Shown here in pieces: positions 35,376 to 42,934 of a stretch of 64,000 bases of DNA. The translations under genes and the position numbers were made by a program. Source of the stretch: Lederbergia sp. NSJ-179 (GTDB taxonomy: Bacteria > Bacillota > Bacilli > Bacillales > Bacillaceae_C); NCBI RefSeq assembly GCF_022867885.1, contig NZ_JALIFP010000020.1, forward strand, positions 1-64,000, given 5' to 3'. Within the stretch, counting starts at the first letter, position 1. The number at the start of each line of letters is the position of its first letter. The notes under the pieces were generated by a model, which was not told where the DNA came from, ran no database searches, and was given only the letters and a program-made list of their open reading frames with translations.

Positions 35376-36393
35376 GTCAGAAGAATTTGCCATGCTAGTC
35401 TCAAAATTCCTTGCGGATTACCTGCCGGTACAAAAAAACTTAAGCAGCAACACCATTCTGTCATACCGGAATACCTTTATGTTACTGCTGACATTTATGC
35501 AACAGATAAAAGCAGTACCGCCTGAGAAGATGGAACTCAGTTATCTTGACAGCAGTTGCATACAGGATTTTCTTCTTTGGCTTGAAACTGAAAGGAAATG
35601 TTCCATATCCACTAGGAACCAGAGGTTAGCAGCAATTCATTCCTTTGCGCGATATGTCATGTTTGTAAGACCCGAAATGCTTTATGTTTGCCAGCAGATC
35701 CTTGGCGTAAGTTATAAAAAGGTACCACAGACAATTATACATTATCTTACGGAGAGCGAAACAAGGCTCCTGCTTGCACAGCCTGATACTTCCACACTCA
35801 AGGGAATCAGGGATGCGGCCATGTTAAGCCTCCTTTGTGACTCTGCAGCACGTATTCAAGAATTTATCGATTTGAGTGTGGGGGATTTAAGGATCAATCA
35901 ACCTGCTACGCTTACAATTACAGGAAAGGGCAGGATTACACGTCAGGTGCCTATCATGAAAGAGACATTACAACTTCTGGAACAGTATATGTCCATGAGT
36001 TCACTATCAGGCGAACAGTCCTCAGGGCATCCGCTTTTCGTAAGCCATACGGGAAACAGGTTTACCAGACCGGGAGTTACACATGTAATGAATAAATACC
36101 GCCTGCAGGCATTCGGATCTAATGGACTTTCCTTTCCGTTGACTCCACATATCCTCCGGCACAGTAAAGGAATGCACATGTTAAATGCAGGGATCAACAT
36201 CTATTACATTAAGGAATTTCTTGGACATTCGGATCTGTCCACAACAGAAAGGTATTATGTCAGGGCAGATACCGAGATGAAACGGAAAGCATTGTCAAAA
36301 ATGACTGATGATATAACACCAAAGCCTTCCGAAGAAATGCCGGGCTGGAAGAAAGATTCAAACATTCTAAGCTGGCTAAAATCACTGGGTTGA
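35368..36393 (+). CDS. Tyrosine recombinase, third of the trio
   Basis: This is a 342-residue recombinase with the N-terminal SAM-like domain (LSSNTILSYRNTFMLLLTFM), first Arg in CDSAARIQEFIDL, box II HILRHSKGMHML, EFLGHSDLSTTERYY with the Tyr, and a short C-terminal tail. All three proteins keep their catalytic residues, so the element may still be active. The start ATG 35368 lies within the end of the second gene, preceded by AAGGCAGGTG. Confidence 0.92.
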   Translation: MNKSEEFAMLVSKFLADYLPVQKNLSSNTILSYRNTFMLLLTFMQQIKAVPPEKMELSYLDSSCIQDFLLWLETERKCSISTRNQRLAAIHSFARYVMFVRPEMLYVCQQILGVSYKKVPQTIIHYLTESETRLLLAQPDTSTLKGIRDAAMLSLLCDSAARIQEFIDLSVGDLRINQPATLTITGKGRITRQVPIMKETLQLLEQYMSMSSLSGEQSSGHPLFVSHTGNRFTRPGVTHVMNKYRLQAFGSNGLSFPLTPHILRHSKGMHMLNAGINIYYIKEFLGHSDLSTTERYYVRADTEMKRKALSKMTDDITPKPSEEMPGWKKDSNILSWLKSLG

Positions 36394-36402
36394 CGATACT
36401 TA

Positions 36403-36513
36403 TTTATGGAAAGAAATTAGAGAGTTGATATGAAGTTTTCTAGGTTCAATAACGGTTTCTTTCCATAAAATCTTTCTTTCTATAAAAATAATTATGGAAA
36501 TCTTTCCATAATT
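36403..36513. repeat. Right-end motif cluster of the RIT element
   Basis: Five copies of a TTTATRGAAAG-like motif lie in mixed orientation: TTTATGGAAAGAAA (36403-36416), its complement TTTCTTTCCATAAA (36456-36469), TTTCTTTCTATAAA (36473-36486), TTATGGAAA (about 36492) and TTTCCATAA (about 36503). The last two form a palindrome next to the boundary. They mirror the left end and are probable recombinase-binding sites. Confidence 0.75.
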
Positions 36514-36662
36514 ATTTAAAAGGTAAAAGCGCGTTAATGATATTCGATAGGCATCCGGAATACAAGAAGAAAGGGAATAGGCACTTTTGGGCAAGAGGAT
36601 ATTATGTGGATACAGTAGGAAGAAATGAAGAGGTGATTAAAAAGTATATAAAAAAAAAGTGA
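36512..36662 (+). pseudogene. tnpA: IS200-type transposase TnpA, 3' half
   Basis: The frame continues the interrupted transposase: YLKGKSALMIFDRHPEYKKK, then GNRHFWARGYYVDTVGRNEE, which holds the catalytic Tyr region of the Y1 family (ARGYYV). It ends YIKKK at the TGA 36660-36662, about 25 residues earlier than usual, next to an A9 run that may have slipped. The right end of the IS could not be found. Confidence 0.9.
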
Positions 36663-37072
36663 TTTATAATAGGCTGTTTTCTGAAGTTATTGAGGGAATG
36701 GACGTACAGATCAACTTGTTATTTGTGAGTGGTTTTTTATTCCAATTATGCATTGAAATGGATTTATAGCACAAAACTACATTCCCCCTTTGCTAACGAG
36801 AATCAATGCTGAAAAACTTGAAGAAGATTTTACTATTAATTACTTGAACATAGATATATCAAATTTCCCATCTAGGTAATTACTAAAATCTAATATTAAA
36901 TTTCAAAGTTGGAGCAAAAGATTCAGAAGCTTAATTGAGAAAAGTAAAGGTATATATTATGTTCATTTATTACTTAAGTTTTTGAAGTAACTTTTTATTT
37001 TTTTGTTAAATATGTAACCGCTAACACAAGGTTTGAGGGACATTAATTTCAATTTACGAGGGAGGGTTTTAT
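36663..37072. other. Intergenic region with a cre site, no gene seen
   Basis: About 410 AT-rich bases with no gene that I can support. A short open stretch (KLEEDFTINYLNIDISNFPS at 36811-36870) reads like protein, but I cannot place it. A cre site lies at the right end. Confidence 0.4.
37012..37026. promoter_or_regulatory. cre site (CcpA)
   Basis: ATGTAACCGCTAACA fits WTGNAANCGNWNNCW at all defined positions. It lies 47 bases before the start of the truncated binding protein gene, so the lost gene was probably under catabolite control. Confidence 0.7.
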
Positions 37073-37312
37073 GTGAAAAAGATATTTTTTAACTTAGTAC
37101 TTCTATTCATAATTAGTGCATTAATTATCGGTTGTTCTTCAGAATCAAGCGGTGATAATTCCTCTTCCAAAGAGACTAAAGGTAGTGAGGAGGGACCTGC
37201 TGTTGAGTTAGTGTATGTCTCAACGCAAAATGAAGAAAGTATGAAGCAAGTTATCAAAGCATTTGAAGAGAAAAATCCCAATATCAAAATTAAATACTGT
37301 GTTATAGATTGA
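37073..37312 (+). pseudogene. Truncated sugar-binding lipoprotein stub
   Basis: A GTG at 37073 follows GAGGGAGGG and opens 79 residues: a lipoprotein signal (LFIISALIIGCSSESS) and the first strand of a family 1 solute-binding protein (VELVYVSTQNEESMKQVIKA and FEEKNPNIKIK), then an early stop. A full-length binding protein is about 430 residues. The rest is absent, and an intact, different binding protein starts 135 bases later. Confidence 0.8.
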
Positions 37313-37388
37313 GTAAGGTTGATGTTTTGACTCGCATTCCACTTAGGCTCAATGGTTAATATACTACCATTAGTTTATTTTTCTTATA

Positions 37389-37403
37389 TTGAAACCGCTT
37401 CTA
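37389..37403. promoter_or_regulatory. cre-like site before the fructan operon
   Basis: TTGAAACCGCTTCTA fits the cre consensus except for one position (T instead of the C near the end). It lies about 45 bases ahead of the binding protein start at 37447. Confidence 0.5.
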
Positions 37404-37446
37404 TATATTGATAAATTCTATTTATCAAGTAAAGGAGGGATTCAAA

Positions 37447-38739
37447 ATGAAAAAGTGGAAAAAATTATTTCTTAGTTTTGCGGGCGCTATCATAATTTTG
37501 GGCTCATTAGGAGCCTGTGGTGCTGGAGGAAATACAAAAACAGATGGTGATCAAGAGCGAGATAAAATTACCGTCTTGTTAAGGTCTAGCGAAACAGGTA
37601 ACAAGTATAAGATTCTCAAAAAAATGTTAACAGAGTTTAGTAAAGAAAAAGGATTAAAAGAACCAGAATTTGAATTGATAAGTAGTGATGCAGACTACTT
37701 AACTAAACTGCAACTTTATATTAATTCGGACACTTTACCAGATATTTATGGTGCTGCAAACGGTGCATTATCTGATGCTGCACAGCAGATTGATGCAATG
37801 GTTAATATCGGGGAAGAATTAAAGAGAATTGATATGTATGATCAGATGAACGAGGCATTGATTGATTTTTTTGCTGATGCCAAAGATGGGGAAATGTACC
37901 TGTTTCCCGAGGCGCTTTATACCGAGTACTTTGTTTACCGAAAAGATATTTTTGAGAAATATAATTTGACGCCCCCCACCACTTGGGAGGAATTCTTAAA
38001 AATTAGTGAAACGTTGAAAGAGAAAGGAGAAATACCATTGATTGTTGCAGGAAAAGATAACTGGGTATTGATGAGGTACTTATCCTTTGCTCCTTGGCGT
38101 GTGACCTACGACAAATTTATTACGGGCTATATTAATGGGGAAGAAAGTTTTCAAGAGAACAAGGCTGCACAATATGGTGTTGAGTTGTTGCACACATTAG
38201 GTACAAAAGGCTACTTCCAACCTGGATTTATGAGTACAGACTATAATGCCGCACATGACGTATTTTATGGTGGGACTGGTGCCATGATGTATACAGGCTC
38301 TGGTACTATGTACCGAGCACTGGACATGTATGATGAAGGGAAATTAGGTTTATTTCCAGTTCCAGCCGTAGAAGGTGAGGAAAACATTCCTACCAATACT
38401 CCTATCCATGGCGGATTCGGAACCGCATTTAACGCTAAAACTTATGATAAAACGATGCAGGAATTCTTTGAATACATGTGTGAAAATTATACTGATGAAG
38501 CTTTCAATACGGCTTCAGTTTTCTCACCATTTAAAGGAGAAATGCCAAAAGACTTGCATCCGATGTTCTACGAAATTAAACCAATGATTGAATCCGCTAC
38601 TGAAGGTTGGGTTTCTTGGGATGACAAACTGGATTCCGCAGTTTTGACAGACTTAGTAACTGAACAACAAAAATTAGCGCAAGGAACAATCACTCCCGAA
38701 GAATTTGAAAAGAAAGCGGACTCCTTCATTCAAAAGTGA
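37447..38739 (+). CDS. Sugar ABC transporter solute-binding lipoprotein (fructan operon)
   Basis: This is a 430-residue family 1 solute-binding protein. Signal peptide MKKWKKLFLSFAGAIIILGS is followed by a lipobox Cys in LGACGAGG. Family blocks are KITVLLRSSETGNKYKILKK and YFVYRKDIFEKYNLTPPTTW. ATG 37447 follows AAAGGAGGGA; an in-frame ATG-like codon at 37408 lacks a site. It heads an operon of two permeases and a GH32 enzyme, so its ligand is probably a fructo-oligosaccharide or levan fragment. Confidence 0.92.
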   Translation: MKKWKKLFLSFAGAIIILGSLGACGAGGNTKTDGDQERDKITVLLRSSETGNKYKILKKMLTEFSKEKGLKEPEFELISSDADYLTKLQLYINSDTLPDIYGAANGALSDAAQQIDAMVNIGEELKRIDMYDQMNEALIDFFADAKDGEMYLFPEALYTEYFVYRKDIFEKYNLTPPTTWEEFLKISETLKEKGEIPLIVAGKDNWVLMRYLSFAPWRVTYDKFITGYINGEESFQENKAAQYGVELLHTLGTKGYFQPGFMSTDYNAAHDVFYGGTGAMMYTGSGTMYRALDMYDEGKLGLFPVPAVEGEENIPTNTPIHGGFGTAFNAKTYDKTMQEFFEYMCENYTDEAFNTASVFSPFKGEMPKDLHPMFYEIKPMIESATEGWVSWDDKLDSAVLTDLVTEQQKLAQGTITPEEFEKKADSFIQK

Positions 38740-38833
38740 GAAATAAGAGTCAAGAAGATAAAATACCTATTATTGTGATAGCAACTTTTAACAGCTATTT
38801 TTCTTCTCGTTAATGTTAAAAGGAGGAAGAAAT

Positions 38834-39715
38834 GTGCAAGGAACTTTAGGTAAAAAAAGAACAATCCTGGGTTTTCTTCTACCTGCAACAATCATCTATT
38901 TTGCCTTTGTGGTCGTCTCCATCATTTGGGCTGGATACTATAGCTTTTTTGATTGGCGCGGTGTTGGTGAAATGAACTTTGTAGGTTTCAAAAACTATAT
39001 TACATTGTTGACAGAAGATCCGGTTTTTTGGCTGACCGTTAAAAATACAATCGTTTATATGATAATAAACGTAATTATTCAAGTTTTCGGCGGACTTTTA
39101 TTGGCCATTTTTCTAACTCGAATCACCAAATTTCGTTCATTCTTACAAACAATGTATTATGTTCCGGTTGTTATTTCATCCGTTGCTTTTTGCCAGATTT
39201 TTATTAAATTGTTTTCAGTAACCCCCGCCGGTGTAGTAAATTCAGTTTTGAGTATTTTCTCGAGTTCATTTCTTGAAATGGAATGGATTTCTAATGCGGA
39301 TATTTCCTTATATGTTGCAGCATTTGTTGAAGGATATAAATATGTTGGCTTATATATGGTCATTTCTTACGCGGCGCTGATTGCTGTGCCCAAAGAACTG
39401 AGTGAAGCGGCGATTATTGATGGTGCTAATTTATTCCAAGAGTATCTATATGTCAGAATTCCTTATATTAAAGGTGTTATAGTGGCCAATTGTATTTTAG
39501 TCGTTACTGGTTCTCTGCGATCATTTGACATTTCTTTCTTGTTAACTCAAGGGGGGCCGGGTAATGCTTCTGAACTAATGTCTACATATATGTATAAACA
39601 GGCATTTAGTAGTTTGGAGTATGGATACGGTAGTGCAATTGCAATAGCGATCGTTATTATTTGTTTGGCCATTGGATTTGGGTTTAGGCGTATTACAGAA
39701 GGAAAGGAGGAATAA
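38834..39715 (+). CDS. Sugar ABC transporter permease (first subunit, fructan operon)
   Basis: This is a 293-residue MalF-like permease; the N-terminal block reads KRTILGFLLPATIIYFAFVV. The EAA loop is KELSEAAIIDGANLFQEYLY. The start is GTG 38834, preceded by AAAGGAGGAAG; the ATG at 38832 is out of frame and the TTA-rich codons upstream overlap the ribosome binding site. The second permease starts 5 bases after its stop. Confidence 0.92.
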   Translation: MQGTLGKKRTILGFLLPATIIYFAFVVVSIIWAGYYSFFDWRGVGEMNFVGFKNYITLLTEDPVFWLTVKNTIVYMIINVIIQVFGGLLLAIFLTRITKFRSFLQTMYYVPVVISSVAFCQIFIKLFSVTPAGVVNSVLSIFSSSFLEMEWISNADISLYVAAFVEGYKYVGLYMVISYAALIAVPKELSEAAIIDGANLFQEYLYVRIPYIKGVIVANCILVVTGSLRSFDISFLLTQGGPGNASELMSTYMYKQAFSSLEYGYGSAIAIAIVIICLAIGFGFRRITEGKEE

Positions 39716-39719
39716 GGAA

Positions 39720-40607
39720 ATGTATGAAATTGAAAAAGATTCTGCTGTAGTGATGAAGAAAAAAAATATCTTTCAGCGGAAAGAAAAGTTAGGGACTGTA
39801 TTAAAACCCATGCTCGCTATAGTCATTCTGGTCATACAAATATATCCCATCTTTTACGTCATGACTTCCAGTCTTAAAACGCCTGAGGATTTTCGTAATT
39901 TAGCTACATATGCTTTACCGTCGTCGCTAAATCTAGAAAACTATATAACTGTTTTTTTCACCAGTCCTATGGTTAACTACTTTAAAAATAGTATGATCAT
40001 TTTAATCGGGTCACTGATAATATTATTGTCGACCAGCTTGATGGCAGCATTTGCATTATCAAAAATCAAGTTTAAAGGAAATAAAAAACTATTTAGCTTC
40101 TTCATGTTAGGGCTGATGTTGCCATTTCAAGTAGCATTGATTCCGCTGTTTACGATTTTCTCAGAAACGAATGTATTAAATACCTATTTTGCAGTTATTA
40201 TGCCGCAAGTAGCATTTTCGTTGTCTTTTTCAATCTCGCTTTTCTATTCCTTCTGTAAGTTTTTACCAGACGATGTGATAGAAGCGGCGATTATTGACGG
40301 CTGTAGCTCATTAGGCATTTTTACGAAAATCGTCGTACCAATGAGCAAAAACGCGATTTTGACTGTAGCTACGATGCAAGGAGTTTTTTGTTGGAATGAT
40401 TTTATTTGTGCCAATACATTTACACGCACAACAGATATGAAGACTATTACTTTAGGATTGAATGACTTCGTCGGCTTTATGGGATTAACAGATTGGGGTG
40501 CAACCTTTGCAGCTATCACAGTAACTGTTTTACCAACATTTATTTTTTACTTCTTAGCAAGTAAATATATGTTAGAAGGAATGTCTGCTGGAGCTGTTAA
40601 AGGATAA
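39720..40607 (+). CDS. Sugar ABC transporter permease (second subunit, fructan operon)
   Basis: This is a 295-residue MalG-like permease with an N-terminal tail rich in Lys and Glu. The EAA loop is DDVIEAAIIDGCSSLGIFTK and the family end is KYMLEGMSAGAVKG. ATG 39720 follows AAAGGAGG about 9 bases away. It works with the permease and binding protein upstream. No ATPase is adjacent. Confidence 0.92.
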   Translation: MYEIEKDSAVVMKKKNIFQRKEKLGTVLKPMLAIVILVIQIYPIFYVMTSSLKTPEDFRNLATYALPSSLNLENYITVFFTSPMVNYFKNSMIILIGSLIILLSTSLMAAFALSKIKFKGNKKLFSFFMLGLMLPFQVALIPLFTIFSETNVLNTYFAVIMPQVAFSLSFSISLFYSFCKFLPDDVIEAAIIDGCSSLGIFTKIVVPMSKNAILTVATMQGVFCWNDFICANTFTRTTDMKTITLGLNDFVGFMGLTDWGATFAAITVTVLPTFIFYFLASKYMLEGMSAGAVKG

Positions 40608-40640
40608 TTAATCAATGATAATTGAAAGGAAGAATTGAAA

Positions 40641-42047
40641 ATGTCAAAAACTAATAATTCAAACCACTTATATTATCAGCCTAAAGGATACTGGGTTGGG
40701 GACATTATGCCTTGGGGGAAAGACGGTAAATTTTATCTGTATGATCAACGTGATAATCGTAATCCGGGACCGTTTGGAGAACCTTTTGGGTGGTCATTAG
40801 CAACAACAGAAGATTTTGTTCACTATGAGGATTTTGGTGATTCAATCAAAAAGGGAGACGAAGATAGCGTTGACCAATTCATTTTTGCCGGCTCAGTCTT
40901 TGAAGCGAACGGAAAAGGGCATGCTTTTTATACGGGTTACAATCGAAACTGGGCAAAGGAAGGCAAAGTTTCTCAAGTCTTATTACATGCATATAGTGAT
41001 GATTTGATTACTTGGCATAAATCAAATAAATTGATTGAATTAGCACCTCAACCAGGATATGATCCACAAGATTGGCGCGACCCATGGGTGGTATGGAATG
41101 AAAATAAACAGGAATATTTATTGATCTTAGGTACACGTTTAGAAGGTCCAAAAACCAAAATGACAGGCCGCTTAGTTCACTTTAGCTCCAAAGATTTGGA
41201 AAACTGGGAATTTAAAGGTGATTTTTGGGCACCAAATATATACACAATGTTTGAAATGCCAGATCTATTCAAGATGGGGGACTATTGGTATTTAGTATAC
41301 ACCGAATATAGCGATCAAAGTAAGACACGTTATGTAATGAGTAAAAATATCGATGGTCCATGGATGATTCCAAGCGATGATTCATTTGATGGTCGTCCTT
41401 ATTATGCGGCGCGGACTGCTTTTGATGGTAAACGACGAGTATTGTTTGGCTGGGTTGCAACGAAGGAAAACAATGATGATATGGGGAACTTTGAATGGGC
41501 TGGAGCATTTGTACCTCATGAAGTTTATCAAAGAGAAGATCATACATTAGGTGTAAAACCAGTGGATTCATTATGGAATTCTTTTACAAATAAAAAAGAA
41601 ATTTCAAACCGAGTTTTGTTCGCTGCCTCTGAAATAAAAGAAGAGGTGTTGATCGATGAGATTGATAATTTCTTTGCTTTTGAAACAAATATAAAATTTT
41701 CAAAAGACACACGTTCTTTCAGCTTGCGGCTATTTAAAGATGAAGAAACGGACGAATCTTATGAATTTACGTTTTCTTTGGTAGACAATGAGCTGTCTTT
41801 TGATAAAAGTCCTTGTTATCCATGGTACCAAATGATGAATAAAGGATTACAACGTCCCATTCGATTGAAGGAAGATCAAGAATACAATTTGAAATTAATT
41901 GTTGATCATTCCATTTTCACAATCTATATTGACGGGGTAGCATTAAATGTTCGCGGATATAAAAAACTTGGAAACAAATTATCTGTTACAGTCATGGATG
42001 GACAGCTGGAGCTAACAGAAATCAAATATGCCAATAAATTGAAGTAA
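40641..42047 (+). CDS. GH32 family fructan hydrolase
   Basis: This is a 468-residue glycoside hydrolase of family 32 (five-bladed propeller plus C-terminal beta-sandwich). The nucleophile region is WVGDIMPWG near residue 18, a variant of WMNDPNG found in one GH32 clade. The transition-state stabiliser block is WRDPWV near residue 146, and the acid/base motif is EMPDLF near residue 204 (in place of EC). There is no signal peptide, so it probably acts inside the cell on imported fructo-oligosaccharides. ATG 40641 follows AAAGGAAG. It is last in the binding protein-permease-permease-enzyme operon. Confidence 0.88.
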   Translation: MSKTNNSNHLYYQPKGYWVGDIMPWGKDGKFYLYDQRDNRNPGPFGEPFGWSLATTEDFVHYEDFGDSIKKGDEDSVDQFIFAGSVFEANGKGHAFYTGYNRNWAKEGKVSQVLLHAYSDDLITWHKSNKLIELAPQPGYDPQDWRDPWVVWNENKQEYLLILGTRLEGPKTKMTGRLVHFSSKDLENWEFKGDFWAPNIYTMFEMPDLFKMGDYWYLVYTEYSDQSKTRYVMSKNIDGPWMIPSDDSFDGRPYYAARTAFDGKRRVLFGWVATKENNDDMGNFEWAGAFVPHEVYQREDHTLGVKPVDSLWNSFTNKKEISNRVLFAASEIKEEVLIDEIDNFFAFETNIKFSKDTRSFSLRLFKDEETDESYEFTFSLVDNELSFDKSPCYPWYQMMNKGLQRPIRLKEDQEYNLKLIVDHSIFTIYIDGVALNVRGYKKLGNKLSVTVMDGQLELTEIKYANKLK

Positions 42048-42059
42048 AAATAACTTCTT

Positions 42060-42106
42060 GGATGTGGAAAGTGGCTATACTTCATCATATAGCTACTTTT
42101 ACATCC
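42060..42106 (+). terminator. Hairpin after the GH32 gene
   Basis: A long imperfect stem pairs GGATGTGGAAAGTGGCTATA with TATAGCTACTTTTACATCC around an 8-base loop. It lies just behind the GH32 stop. The T-run is short, so termination may be partial. Confidence 0.6.
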
Positions 42107-42299
42107 TGTTATGCTTTAAAACATAAAAATAGGCACGTAGTTTGAAAGAATTGTGTAAGGTGTAGGGGGCAAAATAAGCCTACTAACACACATGACTAGA
42201 GGGAGTTATTTTTTCTTTCAGTCATTTTTGTGCCTTAAGCGCAGCGAAGGGAATGAACCTTAAAGTGTTGAACCATATACAACAAAAGGGGCACTTCAT

Positions 42300-42911
42300 A
42301 TGAAAAATAATCTTCAAAAGCTTTTTGGAATTGAGGGTTCAGTGAATACTATCTTGGACGAATTTTTTAGTATCGTAGCTTTGAATATACTTTTCATTGT
42401 GTGTTCATTGCCGATTTTTACTATTGGTATGGCATGGCACGCGTTATATCAAAGTATGGCTAGTCTTATTACAAAAGAAGATGCGCATATTTATAGAAAG
42501 TATTTCTCTCAATTTCATCAAAATGTAAGACAGAATCTGGGCTTAAGCTTTCTGATGATTTTTTGGATTTTATCACTAATGATTAATCTCATCATTTTTC
42601 ACCGCTTTATCCCTATGAGTCCATTTTTTGATTTGATAAGAATTTTATTTATTACAGTGAATGTTTTTATATTTTTGGGGATGCAAACTCTTTTTATTTG
42701 GTATTCGTTGAAAAAGAAGCCATTATTTATGTCCTTTAAATTGTCAATCCTTACTTCCTATAAGCAGCTTCCAAAGATTATTTTGGCACTTGTGGTAGGA
42801 GCTACTCCATTATTTCTTACATTTCATAATTTAGCATTTATGCCGTTGATTATTTTGTTTTGCCCTGCCTTACTGGTGTACGTGAAGTTAAAATTGGTGG
42901 ACTATATGTAA
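42300..42911 (+). CDS. YesL family membrane protein (DUF624)
   Basis: This is a 203-residue protein with about five hydrophobic segments and the DUF624 feature LPIFTIGMAWHALYQSMASL near residue 40. YesL-type proteins commonly sit beside YesM/YesN sensor pairs and sugar ABC transporters in Bacillus and Paenibacillus. The biochemical role is unknown. ATG 42300 has AAAAGGGGC about 10 bases upstream. The sensor kinase gene begins 23 bases after its stop. Confidence 0.85.
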   Translation: MKNNLQKLFGIEGSVNTILDEFFSIVALNILFIVCSLPIFTIGMAWHALYQSMASLITKEDAHIYRKYFSQFHQNVRQNLGLSFLMIFWILSLMINLIIFHRFIPMSPFFDLIRILFITVNVFIFLGMQTLFIWYSLKKKPLFMSFKLSILTSYKQLPKIILALVVGATPLFLTFHNLAFMPLIILFCPALLVYVKLKLVDYM

Positions 42912-42934
42912 ATTAATAGGAAGAGATTAGATTT

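Larger units (their letters stand above)
33018..36517 (+). mobile_element. RIT-type element (three tyrosine recombinases) inserted in tnpA
   Basis: A 3.5 kb element is bounded by the direct repeat TTATTT (33018-33023 and 36512-36517), within an IS200-type tnpA. Removing the element together with one repeat restores the tnpA frame across ATG GGT TAT TTA AAA GGT. It contains three tyrosine recombinase genes with start-stop overlaps and no passenger gene. Both ends carry several copies of a motif like TTTATRGAAAG. This matches the recombinase-in-trio (RIT) elements known from diverse bacteria. The codon use of the three genes (more GC-rich, frequent AGG) differs from the surroundings, pointing to transfer. 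Confidence 0.88.

Noticed and set aside
36811-36960. Protein-like stretch KLEEDFTINYLNIDISNFPS after the split transposase
   Set aside because: Only about 25 residues before a stop, with no start and no family that I can name. It cannot be told from chance in AT-rich DNA.
36663-37000. Search for the missing N-terminal half of the PLD nuclease right of the IS200 remnant
   Set aside because: The minus-strand frames here show no PLD features, so I cannot claim that the IS cut the PLD gene in two.
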